Under the pieces are notes generated by a model. That model was given only the letters and a program-made list of their open reading frames with translations. It was not told the DNA's origin and made no database searches. From Rhizobium herbae (GTDB lineage: Bacteria; Pseudomonadota; Alphaproteobacteria; Rhizobiales; Rhizobiaceae), in assembly GCF_019511375.1 (NCBI RefSeq), contig NZ_JAEUAO010000007.1, positions 124,001 to 188,000 of the forward strand: a stretch of DNA of 64,000 nt, written 5' to 3'. Below, in pieces: positions 44,048 through 53,661 of this stretch. The position numbers and the translations under genes were made by a program. Each line of letters begins with the position of its first letter. Positions within the stretch are counted from its first letter, which is position 1.

Positions 44048-46183
44048 ATGTCGGGCGTCAACGGCAGACATCAGGATGTGGACATCGATCTCGGTGGGCT
44101 GCTCCGTGCCATCTGGCGGCGCCGGGGCAGGGTGCTCGCGGCGACCGTTGTCTTTTCCGGACTTGCATTCACCGGCGCGAGCCTGATGTCTCCCGACTAT
44201 CAGAGCGAGGCGCGGTTGCTGATCGAATCACGCCAGCCGGAATTCAGTGGCGCCAACAACCAGGGGCCGCCCCAAACAACCGACAGCCTGTTCGATGAAT
44301 CCGGCATTTCCAGCCAGGTGCAGGTGCTGCGTTCAATCGATCTGATCAAGCAGGTCGCCCGCGAAATGAAGCTGTACGAGCTGCCGGAATTCGACCCGAC
44401 GGCGAATCCTTCGGCTGCTTCCGATATTCTGGTGATGCTCGGCATCAAAAAGAACCCACTCGACCTGCCGCCTGAAGAGCGCGTGCTGAAGGAGTTTCAG
44501 GAAAAGCTGCAGGTCTACCAGGTCGAAAAATCGCGGGTGATCGCGATCCAGTTCACCTCAAAGGATCCGCGCCTGGCGGCCGCCATCCCGAATGAGATGG
44601 CCAAGGTCTTCCTGTCGTTGCAGAGCGGTGCAAAGCTCGATTCCAACACTGAGGCCAGCCGCTGGCTGGAGCCCGAGATCGCCAACCTGCGCGAAAAGGT
44701 TCGCGACGCCGAGGCCAGGGTTGCCGACTACCGGGCCTCATCCGACCTGCTGCTCACCGGTGAAGCCGGTGGCACGTTCGCCACCAAGCAGCTGAACGAT
44801 ATTTCCACCGAGCTTGCCCGCGTGCGCGGCGAACGCGCCAATGCCGAGGCGCGCGCCGAAAACGTGCGCGCAGCGCTTGCGAGCGGCCGCGCCGTCGATA
44901 CGCTCAATGACGTCGTCGCCTCGCCGATGATCCAGCGGCTCAAGGAAACCGAATCCAACGTCCAGGGCCAGATTGCCGATCTCTCCACGACCCTGCTTGA
45001 CGGACATCCGCGGCTGAAGGGGCTGAAGTCACAGCTCCAGGGCATTCGTGGCCAGATACTCAGCGAAACGAAGAAGATTCTGGGCAGCCTCGAAAACGAG
45101 GCGAACGTATCGCGGTTGCGCGAGCGCCAGCTTGTGGCTCAGCTCAATACGCTGAAGGCGACGTCGGCCAAGGCAGGCGAGGACGAGGTGGGCCTGCGGG
45201 CGCTGGAGCGCGAAGCGACAGCGCAGCGGCAGTTGCTCGAGACCTACCTCGCGCGCTACCGCGAGGCGACATCGCGCAGCGGCGAGAATGCGACACCCGC
45301 CGACGCCCGCATCATTTCCCAGGCGGTCGAGCCGACGGAGCGGCATTTCCCGAAGGTCCTGCCGATCACGATCGTCGCGGCTTTCGCCAGTTTGCTCGTC
45401 AGTTGCATGGTCATCATGCTCCTAGAACTGTTCAGCGGCCGCGCCTTGCGGCCGATCGGAGAAAATGGCGAGCCGCTTGTCGACGGCAAGCGCCAGGCCC
45501 GGGCAGCACCGGCGAGCGGGATAGCCGCGACGGGCGGCACACCGATCGTCCCGGATGAGGAAGCGGCGGAGGCGGCGGACGATAGCGACGACGATTTCTC
45601 GGTCGAGTCGGTCGCCGCCCACCTCTGCAACGAGGATATTCGCGTTGCAATCTCAGTATCACCGGGGGGCGATGCAGGTTCGACCAATGCTGTCATGCTC
45701 GCCCGCCTGCTCGCCGAGGAGGGGCGCAAGATCGTGCTGATCGATCTGACCGGCACGGCCTGCCCGACCGGCCTGATGGCGCAATCCGCCGATCTCCCGG
45801 GCATTACCAATCTTTTGGCGGGCGAGGTGCCGTTCACCGAGACGATCCATGCCGATCGCCTGTCGGACGCGCATGTCATCCCGCAGGGCGATGCGGACCC
45901 GGTTCTTGCAATGCGCGGCATCGAGCGGCTGCAGATGATCATCGACGCTCTGTCGAATGCCTATGACACGGTCCTTGTGGAGTGCGGCCCGGCCGACGTC
46001 CGTGGCGTCCGCAAGGTGGCGAGGTCCAGGGATACGAACATCATCATCTCGGCGCCGGCAGTCGCCAGTGAGGACATTATCGACCTGATCACCGGTTTCG
46101 GTGCGGAAGGGTTCGGCGAGATCGTGCTGATGACGGGAACCGGCCACCCGCAGTCAGGCAAACCTGGCCGCCGCGCCGCCTGA
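44048..46183 (+). CDS. Wzc/GumC-like polysaccharide co-polymerase with degenerate kinase domain
   Basis: Inner-membrane chain-length protein, 711 residues. Wzz domain with a first span (VLAATVVFSGLAFTGASLM), large coiled-coil periplasmic part (about 60-430), G-rich second span (ITIVAAFASLLVSCMVIMLLE), then an acidic linker and a cytoplasmic BY-kinase-like domain from about 520. The P-loop reads SPGGDAGSTNAV and lacks the GK-S/T, while the A' motif (IVLIDLTG) is kept. No tyrosine cluster is seen at the C-terminus, which ends basic (KPGRRAA). So it probably lacks kinase activity. Divergent from the Wza-like gene. Confidence 0.85.
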   Translation: MSGVNGRHQDVDIDLGGLLRAIWRRRGRVLAATVVFSGLAFTGASLMSPDYQSEARLLIESRQPEFSGANNQGPPQTTDSLFDESGISSQVQVLRSIDLIKQVAREMKLYELPEFDPTANPSAASDILVMLGIKKNPLDLPPEERVLKEFQEKLQVYQVEKSRVIAIQFTSKDPRLAAAIPNEMAKVFLSLQSGAKLDSNTEASRWLEPEIANLREKVRDAEARVADYRASSDLLLTGEAGGTFATKQLNDISTELARVRGERANAEARAENVRAALASGRAVDTLNDVVASPMIQRLKETESNVQGQIADLSTTLLDGHPRLKGLKSQLQGIRGQILSETKKILGSLENEANVSRLRERQLVAQLNTLKATSAKAGEDEVGLRALEREATAQRQLLETYLARYREATSRSGENATPADARIISQAVEPTERHFPKVLPITIVAAFASLLVSCMVIMLLELFSGRALRPIGENGEPLVDGKRQARAAPASGIAATGGTPIVPDEEAAEAADDSDDDFSVESVAAHLCNEDIRVAISVSPGGDAGSTNAVMLARLLAEEGRKIVLIDLTGTACPTGLMAQSADLPGITNLLAGEVPFTETIHADRLSDAHVIPQGDADPVLAMRGIERLQMIIDALSNAYDTVLVECGPADVRGVRKVARSRDTNIIISAPAVASEDIIDLITGFGAEGFGEIVLMTGTGHPQSGKPGRRAA

Positions 46184-46194
46184 GCGCCGCCGCT

Positions 46195-47463
46195 TCAATC
46201 GTCATCGACAGCGCCGGTCAACGCGCCGCCGGTTATTTGCCGGCGTTGGCGCAGGCGCTGCAGGAAGGCGTATGCCCGCTTGTTCTTCTTGATCTCGGCC
46301 TTGAGCCGCACGGACAGTTGATGGACCCATGCAGCCAGGCGGCCATTGAGGGTCAGTGGCAGGACGATGTCGCGCTGCACCGTTTCGACCGTGCACCAGG
46401 AGCGCTTATAGGCCTGATCGCCGATGCCGAAATCGAAAAGGGAGACCCCTTCGGCGTTGAACTTGCGGATCATCAGGTAGAACAGCAGTTCGCCCGGGCT
46501 GGCGTCGGCGGCAATATCGTCGTCGATCGAACCGAATTGGCAGATGACGTGATCGCCCTTGCGCGACAGGCCGGCGATCGCGACGATGCGGCCCTCGTGC
46601 TTGCCCCGCAGCCGGATGGCGTGCAGTTCGAGGGGCTGCCCGTCGCCGGTTGGTCCGACAGCCGCGAGTGCGTGGAAGAAAGCCTGCGTCTCGCAGTCCT
46701 GAAACACATTCGGCAGACCGAGCGCCTTGAAGCGGACGGCCTTTTGCTCGAAGAACAGATCCAGCATATGCCGCCGCTCGTCCGGTGTTGTAGCCACAAC
46801 GTGTTCGTAACCGCCAAGCGCTTCGAGCCGCTTTTCCGAAACCCGAAATTTCTTGCGCCGCCGCTTGGCATTGACCTGGGCGAGCGTCGCTTCAAAACTG
46901 TCGAGAAGCGGTAGCTGGAACGAGGAATTCTGATTGCGCACGGCGGGAAGCGAGGCGAGCGGGTGGGTGACGCCGCGCCAATCGAACGGCAGCTTTTCCA
47001 GCGTGACGATATCGGCGACACGCGACAGTTTCGTTGCAAGATCCGCAATCAATGTGCGGGCAAGCTGTTCGCGGGTGAGTGGATCGAAATCGGCAGCAAA
47101 GAGGCCGGTATTGATGTTGCTGTGCGGCGAACCGATGAAGCGGGCCGTACGGAAGAACCGGCCGCGGACCAGTTCCAGCGGCAGGATAAAGACGGTCTTG
47201 CGATCGATGGTGCCGCGCACCAGCAGCAGTTGGCTGGCGTGGGTAGCTGCCCATGCCGCGCACCAGTCGAAGCTTTGATGCAAAGAGGTCGAAGATGATG
47301 CCTCAAGTGCTCGCCAATCGGCTTCAAGCGCCTGCATGCTGACGTGAACCGACAGCCTGAGGTCGCGCGTGAGGACGACATCCCGGACGGCCTCGCGACG
47401 GGCATGCCAGACGCGGCTGCGAGCCTCGTTAACGGGCATCATGTTGAAGTCCACGTCCGTCAT
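46195..47463 (-). CDS. CelD/BcsL-like GNAT family protein
   Basis: A 422-residue protein of the COG5653 group (CelD/BcsL), acetyltransferase-like proteins tied to exopolysaccharide synthesis. LEADWRALEASSSTSLHQSFDW and KRRRKKFRVSEKRLEALGGYEH, then ELLFYLMIRKFNAEGVSLFDFGIGDQAYKRSWC, are typical. It probably modifies the polymer (acetylation); not proven. Convergent with the Wzc-like gene, 11 bp apart. Start uncertain among 47526, 47463 and 47442. Confidence 0.8.
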   Translation of the reverse strand: MTDVDFNMMPVNEARSRVWHARREAVRDVVLTRDLRLSVHVSMQALEADWRALEASSSTSLHQSFDWCAAWAATHASQLLLVRGTIDRKTVFILPLELVRGRFFRTARFIGSPHSNINTGLFAADFDPLTREQLARTLIADLATKLSRVADIVTLEKLPFDWRGVTHPLASLPAVRNQNSSFQLPLLDSFEATLAQVNAKRRRKKFRVSEKRLEALGGYEHVVATTPDERRHMLDLFFEQKAVRFKALGLPNVFQDCETQAFFHALAAVGPTGDGQPLELHAIRLRGKHEGRIVAIAGLSRKGDHVICQFGSIDDDIAADASPGELLFYLMIRKFNAEGVSLFDFGIGDQAYKRSWCTVETVQRDIVLPLTLNGRLAAWVHQLSVRLKAEIKKNKRAYAFLQRLRQRRQITGGALTGAVDDD

Positions 47464-47652
47464 GATCGCTTGCTGTTCCCGAAAATGGATGACGCCCTTC
47501 TTACGCAACCATGCCGTTATTTTCATTTAAATTGGACGCGACGCGCTCGATCTGGCGGGGATTTTGTCAAATGCGGTTACCGAATGGCTAAAGCGGCCCC
47601 GGGCATCGGATCGGCGATCACCGGCGCCGAGATGGTGGCGCGGCAGCGCGCT

Positions 47653-48396
47653 TTAGCCGTCGAACCAGCCGCTGGCGAGCGCACCTGCCCAATCCTTGCG
47701 ACCGCGCTGACGCGCAAGGTGCGACATGATCATGTGATCATAGGGTACGCGGCGGAAGGTGACGTCCCAGCGCTCTTGCGTCTTGGAAATGATGGCATAG
47801 GCCGCATCGGGCGATCCGGTTTCCACCTTGTGGAACACCGGCTCGTCATCGTCATAGCCGGGGCAGCCGACGCTGCCGGGATTGACGATCAGCCGGCCGT
47901 CGGCAAGCCGGACAGAGCGCGGAACGTGGGTATGGCCACAGAGCATGACCGGAAAGTCGATGCCGGCGGCGAAACCTTCGATCCGCCGGCGGCTCGACAT
48001 ATGCACCACGCCCTCTGCCGTCAGATCCTCCAGCCAGTAGGTGAGATCGTCCTGCGGCGTGCCGTGGCAGAGGAATATCTCCTGCCGGTGAACGAGCGTG
48101 GGCGGCAGGGTGCTGAGCCAGTCGAGATGGTGCGGCTGCAACTCGTCAAAGGCGGTGCGGTCCGAGAGGCCCATATCAGCCGGCGCCCGGGAAACCAGCC
48201 AGCGATCGTGATTGCCTCGGATCGACGGGAAATTGCGCGCGATCAGGATATCGGCCGTGCGCGCCGCATTGAGCGGACCGCTGAAGTGGTCGCCGAGATT
48301 GACCACATCGTCGATACCCTGAGCAGCGATGTCGGCGAGCACGGCTTCGAGTGCGAGATCATTGCCGTGGATATCGGCAATCACGGCGATTTTCAT
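47653..48396 (-). CDS. Metallophosphoesterase family protein
   Basis: A 247-residue calcineurin-like phosphoesterase of the YfcE group. All metal motifs are present: IADIHGN, NLGDHFSGP, IRGNHDRW and CGHTHVPR. It probably cleaves phosphodiesters in the cytoplasm; substrate unknown. A 70-residue DUF2842 gene lies just upstream on the same strand. Confidence 0.87.
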   Translation of the reverse strand: MKIAVIADIHGNDLALEAVLADIAAQGIDDVVNLGDHFSGPLNAARTADILIARNFPSIRGNHDRWLVSRAPADMGLSDRTAFDELQPHHLDWLSTLPPTLVHRQEIFLCHGTPQDDLTYWLEDLTAEGVVHMSSRRRIEGFAAGIDFPVMLCGHTHVPRSVRLADGRLIVNPGSVGCPGYDDDEPVFHKVETGSPDAAYAIISKTQERWDVTFRRVPYDHMIMSHLARQRGRKDWAGALASGWFDG

Positions 48397-48408
48397 GCGG
48401 TCCCCCGG

Positions 48409-48621
48409 TCAGCGCGGATTGGCAGGCTTTTCCATCCACTTGATGACCAGCATGGCGGGCAGCACCCACAACAGGCCGGTGAAGAAGAAATAGGCGAGGT
48501 GAACCCACCAGGGGGCAGCGCCGAGCAGCAGCGAGGCAAAGGTGGTGGCCGCCAGCGCATAGACGACGACGAGAATGATGATGATGATCGTGCCGATCAG
48601 TTTTCTGAGGCGTACGGGCAT
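48409..48621 (-). CDS. DUF2842 family small membrane protein
   Basis: A 70-residue protein with two spans (TIIIIILVVVYALAATTF and WVHLAYFFFTGLLWVLPAML) and a C-terminal KWMEKP, the DUF2842 pattern common in alphaproteobacteria next to ctaA. The start at 48621 (MPVRLRKL) is the natural one; the longer frame upstream is not family-like. It is divergent from ctaA. Confidence 0.8.
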   Translation of the reverse strand: MPVRLRKLIGTIIIIILVVVYALAATTFASLLLGAAPWWVHLAYFFFTGLLWVLPAMLVIKWMEKPANPR

Positions 48622-48803
48622 TGAGGTCTTTCGGGTTGGCAGGTCCTTGCTGCGTATCGGTGTCGGGCCGCGACGGCATGCCGCAAAGGGATAAGTCTTG
48701 TTTTGCATGCTGCTCTCGTGCAAATCAACGGCTTTGAAGCGCAGCCCTTGAGACAAATTGCCTTATTACGGGCACGGGCCATGCAATTTAACTGGAGTGC
48801 CTG

Positions 48804-49907
48804 ATGGCGAGCACGGATTTGGCAACGGAACAGCGTCTTCGGAGCGAGCTCGATACGGTCAGCCGCAATCGCGCACAGATCAGGATCTGGCTCGGTTTCG
48901 TCGTGCTGGCATTGTTTGCGCTTGTGCTTGTCGGCGGCGCGACGCGGCTGACCGAATCCGGCCTTTCGATCACGCAATGGAAGCCGATCCACGGGGTCAT
49001 TCCGCCGCTCACCGAGGCCGAATGGCAGGAAGAGTTCGCGCTCTACCAGCAGATCCCGCAATATGCGCAGCTCAACAGCGACATGACCGTCGAAGGGTTC
49101 AAGACGATCTTCTGGTGGGAATGGGCGCATCGACTGCTGGCACGCTCCATCGGCCTGATTTTCGCCCTGCCGCTCGCCTTCTTCTGGATCAGGGGTCAGA
49201 TCGAGCCGCGTCTGAAATTGCCGCTGATCGGCATTCTGGCGCTCGGTGGCTTTCAGGGTTTCATCGGCTGGTGGATGGTCTCCTCCGGTCTTGCCGACCG
49301 CACCGAGGTCAGCCAATACCGGCTTGCAACCCATCTCGTCATCGCCTGCCTGATCTTCATCTCCTGCCTCTGGATCGGCCGCGGGCTTGCACCGCATACG
49401 GACGATCCGGCGCCGACGAGAAGCTCGAAGAAGATGGCTGCCATCATCGCCTGCATGGCGCTGTTCCAGATCTACCTCGGTGCGCTGGTCGCGGGGCTCG
49501 ATGCGGGGCTCAGCTACAACACCTGGCCGCTGATGGATGGCTCGCTCGTGCCGGGTGACCTGTTTGTCCAGCAGCCGGCCTGGCTCAATCTGTTCGAGAA
49601 CCCGAAGACGGTGCAGTTCGTCCACCGTATCGGCGCCTATGTGCTGTTCGCTTTCGTGCTGATGCACATGATCGCCTCGCTGCGCAGCGCGCCGGACACG
49701 ACCCATGCGCGGCGTTCGGTGCTGCTGTTCGTCCTGGTGACGATCCAGGCGATCATCGGCATCACCACGCTGATCCTGCAGGTGCCGGTCGGCTGGGGCG
49801 TTGCGCATCAGGGCGGGGCGCTGATCGTGCTCGGTTTTTCGATTGCCCACTGGCGCGCCTTCGTCGGGGAATATCCGCGGCCGCTGGCGATCGAAGTGCG
49901 GGGCTGA
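48804..49907 (+). CDS. ctaA: Heme A synthase (COX15/CtaA type)
   Basis: Oxidises heme O to heme A for aa3 oxidases. 367 residues, eight spans. GGATRLTESGLSITQWKPIHG is the signature near residue 45. Conserved heme His residues are in WEWAHRLLAR, LATHLVIA, FVHRIGAY and VAHQGGA. GGAG six bases ahead of the ATG. Followed by a repeat block. Confidence 0.95.
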   Translation: MASTDLATEQRLRSELDTVSRNRAQIRIWLGFVVLALFALVLVGGATRLTESGLSITQWKPIHGVIPPLTEAEWQEEFALYQQIPQYAQLNSDMTVEGFKTIFWWEWAHRLLARSIGLIFALPLAFFWIRGQIEPRLKLPLIGILALGGFQGFIGWWMVSSGLADRTEVSQYRLATHLVIACLIFISCLWIGRGLAPHTDDPAPTRSSKKMAAIIACMALFQIYLGALVAGLDAGLSYNTWPLMDGSLVPGDLFVQQPAWLNLFENPKTVQFVHRIGAYVLFAFVLMHMIASLRSAPDTTHARRSVLLFVLVTIQAIIGITTLILQVPVGWGVAHQGGALIVLGFSIAHWRAFVGEYPRPLAIEVRG

Positions 49908-49985
49908 CCAGCGCGGGCGTCCATCAGCATCGGGGAAGCGAGCGAGAGCCAAGGGCAGCCACAGTACACGATGGAATCGGGAATA

Positions 49986-50100
49986 CCCCCTCTGTCACTT
50001 CGTGACATCTCCTCCTCAAGGGGGGAGATCGAGAGCAAGAGGCCAGCGCCATGCCAATCTCCCCCCTTGAGGGGGAGATGCCCGGCAGGGCAGAGGGGGT
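49986..50100. repeat. Mosaic palindromic repeat (RIME-like)
   Basis: CCCCCTCTGTCACTTCGTGA and CCTCAAGGGGGGAGAT at the left, CTCCCCCCTTGAGGGGGAGA and GCAGAGGGGGT at the right, making an inverted pair. The blocks match those in 4268-4500. Convergent-gene intergenic region (ctaA, argC) of about 240 bp with no coding frame. Confidence 0.8.
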
Positions 50101-50147
50101 GAGAGGGCCACCGTCGTGTCGTGTGCGTGGCTCCGCAGCCAGCCGGT

Positions 50148-51080
50148 TCAGGCCGACAGCATCAGGTCCATATTCTGCACGGCCGCCCCCGACGCACCCT
50201 TGCCGAGATTGTCGAGCAGGGCGACGAGATTGACCTGCTCGCCGCCGCTCGTTCCGAACACGTAGAGTTTCATCGTGTCCTTGCCGGCAAGTTCGACGGC
50301 ATCGACGCGGGGCATTTTCGCGCTCTCTTCAAGCGGCACGACCTCGACGATCGACTGTCCGGCATAGTGTGCCACGAGAGCAGCATGGATGCTTTCGAGC
50401 GTTGCGCCGTCCGCAAGCTGGTCGAGGAACAGCGGCACCTGAACGATCATGCCCTGCGGGAAGCGGCCGACCGACGGGGAGAAGATCGGGGCGCGGCCGA
50501 GCAGGCCATGCGTCTTCATTTCAGGCACGTGCTTATGCTTGAGCGTCAGGCCGTAGAGGAAGTTCGGTGAGGCGATGTGATCCGGATTGGCCGGGTCTTC
50601 CATCTGCGCGATCATCTGCTTGCCGCCGCCGGTGTAGCCGGAGACGGCGTTGACCGTGACCGGATAGTTTTCCGGCAGGATGCCCGCCCGCCGCAGCGGC
50701 CGGATGAGAGCGATCGCGCCGGTCGGATAGCAGCCCGGGTTGGCGACAAGCCGGGCGTCGCGGATCTTGCCGGCTTGGCCGTGGTCCATTTCGGCGAAGC
50801 CATAGGCCCAGTCCGGTGCAATGCGGTGCGCCGTCGAAGTGTCGATGATGCGCACCTTGTTGTTGCCTTCGAGCATGGCGACGGCCTGTTTCGAGGCGTC
50901 GTCGGGCAGGCAGAGGATGGCGACGTCGGCGCTGTTCAGAAGATCTTCGCGAATGGCGGCGTTGCGGCGTTCGGCTTCCGGAATGGACAGCAGTTCGACA
51001 TCCGAACGGCCCGCCATGCGACTGCGGATCTGCAGCCCCGTGGTGCCGTGTTCGCCATCGATGAAGATCTTCGGTTTCAT
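50148..51080 (-). CDS. argC: N-acetyl-gamma-glutamyl-phosphate reductase (type 2)
   Basis: Third step of arginine synthesis. 310 residues, the short type-2 form of alphaproteobacteria. [13 protein letters not shown] is the NADP loop, and [12 protein letters not shown] carries the catalytic Cys. The start at 51080 (MKPKIFIDG) has AGGATA ahead. speB follows on the right in the same orientation. Confidence 0.94.
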   Translation of the reverse strand: MKPKIFIDGEHGTTGLQIRSRMAGRSDVELLSIPEAERRNAAIREDLLNSADVAILCLPDDASKQAVAMLEGNNKVRIIDTSTAHRIAPDWAYGFAEMDHGQAGKIRDARLVANPGCYPTGAIALIRPLRRAGILPENYPVTVNAVSGYTGGGKQMIAQMEDPANPDHIASPNFLYGLTLKHKHVPEMKTHGLLGRAPIFSPSVGRFPQGMIVQVPLFLDQLADGATLESIHAALVAHYAGQSIVEVVPLEESAKMPRVDAVELAGKDTMKLYVFGTSGGEQVNLVALLDNLGKGASGAAVQNMDLMLSA

Positions 51081-51161
51081 GGTTTTATCCTGTCCTGCCA
51101 ATCGATTAGCCATTCTTGCGGAATCACTTTGGCATGAAATTGAATCAGTTTGACAACAACG

Positions 51162-52118
51162 TCAGCCACGCCGCTCCGCCAGCTGTTCGGCATGAAGGCC
51201 GAGCATATACATTGCGATTGTGGAGGCCGCAATGGCGGTGATGTCGGCATGGTCGTAGGCTGGCGCCACCTCGACCACGTCGGCGCCCCTGATGACGAGC
51301 GCGCCGAGCTTGCGGATCACCGACAGGATCTTGGCGCTCGAAGGTCCCCCCGAAACGGGGGTGCCGGTGCCGGGCGCATAGGCAGGGTCGAGGCAGTCGA
51401 TATCGAAGGTGAGATAGGCGGGCCGGTCGCCGACGTGACGGAGAACGATATCGGCGATCTCGGCCGCGCTCATCTCCTCTATGTCGTAGCCGTAGAGAAT
51501 ACGGATGCCGCAATCGTCGGGCGCGTGGGTGCGGATTCCGAGCTGGATGGAACTTGCCGGGTCGATCAGCCCTTCGCGCGCGGCGCGGCCGACGAAGGAG
51601 CCGTGGTCGATGCGGCCTTTCTCGTCGGCCCACGTGTCCTGATGCGCATCGAACTGGACAAGGGCGAGGGGACCGTGGACAGCCGCATGGGCTCTGAGAA
51701 GCGGCAGCGTCACGAAGTGGTCGCCGCCAAGCGTCAGCAGGAAAGCGCCGCTCTTCAGGATCCTCGCCGCCTCGCGTTCGATGGTGGCGGGCGTCTTGGC
51801 GTGGTTGCCGTAGTCGAGCAGGCAATCGCCGTAATCGATGGTCGCCATGTCGGCGAACAGGTCGCGCTCGAAGGGATACTGCGGATCGTTGTCGAAGATG
51901 GCCGACGCCCGGCGGATGGCCTGCGGCCCGAAGCGCGCGCCGGGCCGGTTGGACGTTGCCGCATCGAAGGGAATGCCCCAGACGACCGCATCGACGCCCT
52001 TCAGGCTCTTGGTGTATTTCCGCCGCATGAAGGAGAGGATGCCTGCATGGGTCGGGTCGCTCGCCGCGCTCTGCAGCGAGGTGGCGGTGATCGCGTGGTC
52101 TATCGTCTTGTTGGCCAT
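51162..52118 (-). CDS. speB: Agmatinase family ureohydrolase
   Basis: Manganese enzyme cleaving agmatine to putrescine and urea. 318 residues. GGDHFVT, QFDAHQDTW and FDIDCLDPAYAPGTGTPVSGG are the three metal motifs, all intact. It precedes argC on the same strand with 81 bp between. Other guanidino substrates are possible, since rhizobial members are diverse. Confidence 0.88.
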   Translation of the reverse strand: MANKTIDHAITATSLQSAASDPTHAGILSFMRRKYTKSLKGVDAVVWGIPFDAATSNRPGARFGPQAIRRASAIFDNDPQYPFERDLFADMATIDYGDCLLDYGNHAKTPATIEREAARILKSGAFLLTLGGDHFVTLPLLRAHAAVHGPLALVQFDAHQDTWADEKGRIDHGSFVGRAAREGLIDPASSIQLGIRTHAPDDCGIRILYGYDIEEMSAAEIADIVLRHVGDRPAYLTFDIDCLDPAYAPGTGTPVSGGPSSAKILSVIRKLGALVIRGADVVEVAPAYDHADITAIAASTIAMYMLGLHAEQLAERRG

Positions 52119-52209
52119 TGTCGTCCCGTCTGTTGCGTGGCCAGACGTTGGACAATCGCCCGAAGGAAGGCAAGACCCCGATTATTGCTGCCGACGGAAA
52201 AGCCAGCGC

Positions 52210-53001
52210 TCAGGAGGCCTTGGCCTCGAAGGTCGGGGCGAAATCACCCAGCGATTTCGCCTTCTCGATCATGCCGCCGATATCTTGATCGATGATCGCC
52301 TCGAGATCGGCAAAGCTGTCGATGACATAGTAGATCGGTTGGACGATATCGATGCGGTAAGGCGTTCTGAGCACGCTCAACAGGTCGAATGGCCGGAATT
52401 CGCACGCAGTGCCGGCCATCGCGGCTTTCGCCTCGCTTGGTGAAGAGACGATCCCGGCGCCGTAGCAGCGGCGGCCTTCCGGCGTGTTGATCAGGCCGAA
52501 TTCGACGGTGAACCAGAAGATGCGGAACAGGTGCCACGAATAGCCCTTGCCGAGGTGCACGGCAGTTTCGCCGAAACGGCGGACGAAATTGGCGTAGCTC
52601 TGGTTGGTCAGAAGCGGGCAATGGCCGAACACCTCGTGGAAGAGGTCGGGCTCCTCGATGTAGTCGATATGCTCGCGGCGGCGCAGGAAGGTGGCGAGCG
52701 GGAACTTGCCCTGGGACAGGAGTTCATAGAACTGCGATGGCGGAATGAGGGCGGGGACACCTTCGACGCCGAAGCCGGTGGTCTCGTTCAGTCGCCGGTT
52801 GACGTCGAGCAGTTGCGGAACCTTGTCCGGCCTGAGGCCAAGCGTCTTGACGCCGTCCAGATATTCGCGGCAGGCCATGTTTGCCAGCAGTTTCATCTGG
52901 CGCTCGTAGAGTTCGCCCCAGATCGCATCTTCCTCGGGCGTGTAGTCGTACAAACCATCCGGGCCGGGCAGTTTGGCAGTGTAGGTGCTTTCCTTCGTCA
53001 T
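52210..53001 (-). CDS. phhA: Phenylalanine 4-monooxygenase
   Basis: Iron- and pterin-dependent enzyme turning phenylalanine into tyrosine. 263 residues, catalytic domain only, as usual in bacteria. Iron ligands are in FHEVFGHCPLL (His-x4-His) and WFTVEFGLI (Glu). The start at 53001 (MTKES) has GGAGGAT seven bases ahead. Divergent from an Lrp-type regulator that probably controls it. Confidence 0.93.
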   Translation of the reverse strand: MTKESTYTAKLPGPDGLYDYTPEEDAIWGELYERQMKLLANMACREYLDGVKTLGLRPDKVPQLLDVNRRLNETTGFGVEGVPALIPPSQFYELLSQGKFPLATFLRRREHIDYIEEPDLFHEVFGHCPLLTNQSYANFVRRFGETAVHLGKGYSWHLFRIFWFTVEFGLINTPEGRRCYGAGIVSSPSEAKAAMAGTACEFRPFDLLSVLRTPYRIDIVQPIYYVIDSFADLEAIIDQDIGGMIEKAKSLGDFAPTFEAKAS

Positions 53002-53141
53002 GCTCTGATCCTCCGTCATTCCGGCACGTGGCTGGGCGGGTACCTTAAGAGTAATTATGCTCCCGAAACGCCGGATTTTCCTTTCTTTCCTGCTGGCTCT
53101 TGGCCTAATCTTGGCAGGAATTTTCGGAGACCTGGCAGAAA

Positions 53142-53603
53142 ATGAAAGAAACCGGGAACTTCCACCGCAAGCTGCTGCAACTCGTGCAGGCGGATGGCAG
53201 TCTGTCGCTGGCCGAGCTGGCCGAGAAGGCGGGCATGTCGCAGAGTTCGGCCTGGCGGAAGATCCAGGAACTGGAGGCCGATGGCGTCATCCGCAAGCGC
53301 GTGACGCTGCTCGACCCTGGCAAGCTCGATCTGAAGCTATGCGTGATTGCGCATGTGACACTGGAAGATCACCACGAGGAGGCGGTCGCCTCCTTTGCCT
53401 CCGTCGTGCTGGAGCGGCCTGAGATCATGGAGTGCTATGCGCTGTCCGGCGCGTTCGACTACATGTTGAAGATCCGGGCGAGCGATGTGGAAAGCTACGA
53501 GGCTTTCATGACGCGGTACCTGATGCGCAATCCGCATGTGCGCACGGTCGTATCGAGCTTCGTGCTGCGCGAGCTGAAATTCTCGACGGAGCTGCCGCTT
53601 TGA
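53142..53603 (+). CDS. Lrp/AsnC family transcriptional regulator
   Basis: A 153-residue regulator with N-terminal HTH (LLQLVQADGSLSLAELAEKAGMSQSSAWRKIQELEADG) and C-terminal RAM effector domain ending RTVVSSFVLRELKFSTELPL. It shares a 140 bp divergent region with phhA, so control of phenylalanine catabolism by an aromatic amino acid is likely. A terminator follows. Confidence 0.9.
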   Translation: MKETGNFHRKLLQLVQADGSLSLAELAEKAGMSQSSAWRKIQELEADGVIRKRVTLLDPGKLDLKLCVIAHVTLEDHHEEAVASFASVVLERPEIMECYALSGAFDYMLKIRASDVESYEAFMTRYLMRNPHVRTVVSSFVLRELKFSTELPL

Positions 53604-53611
53604 CGGCATAG

Positions 53612-53638
53612 AAAAAGGCGGGACCAAGCCCGCCTTTT
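53612..53638. terminator. Bidirectional terminator between lrp-like gene and rpsI
   Basis: AAAAAGGCGGG-ACCAAG-CCCGCCTTTT. An A-run on one side and T-run on the other let it end both the regulator transcript and the convergent rplM-rpsI transcript. Confidence 0.9.
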
Positions 53639-53661
53639 CCAAAAGTCGATGCGAGTGGCGA

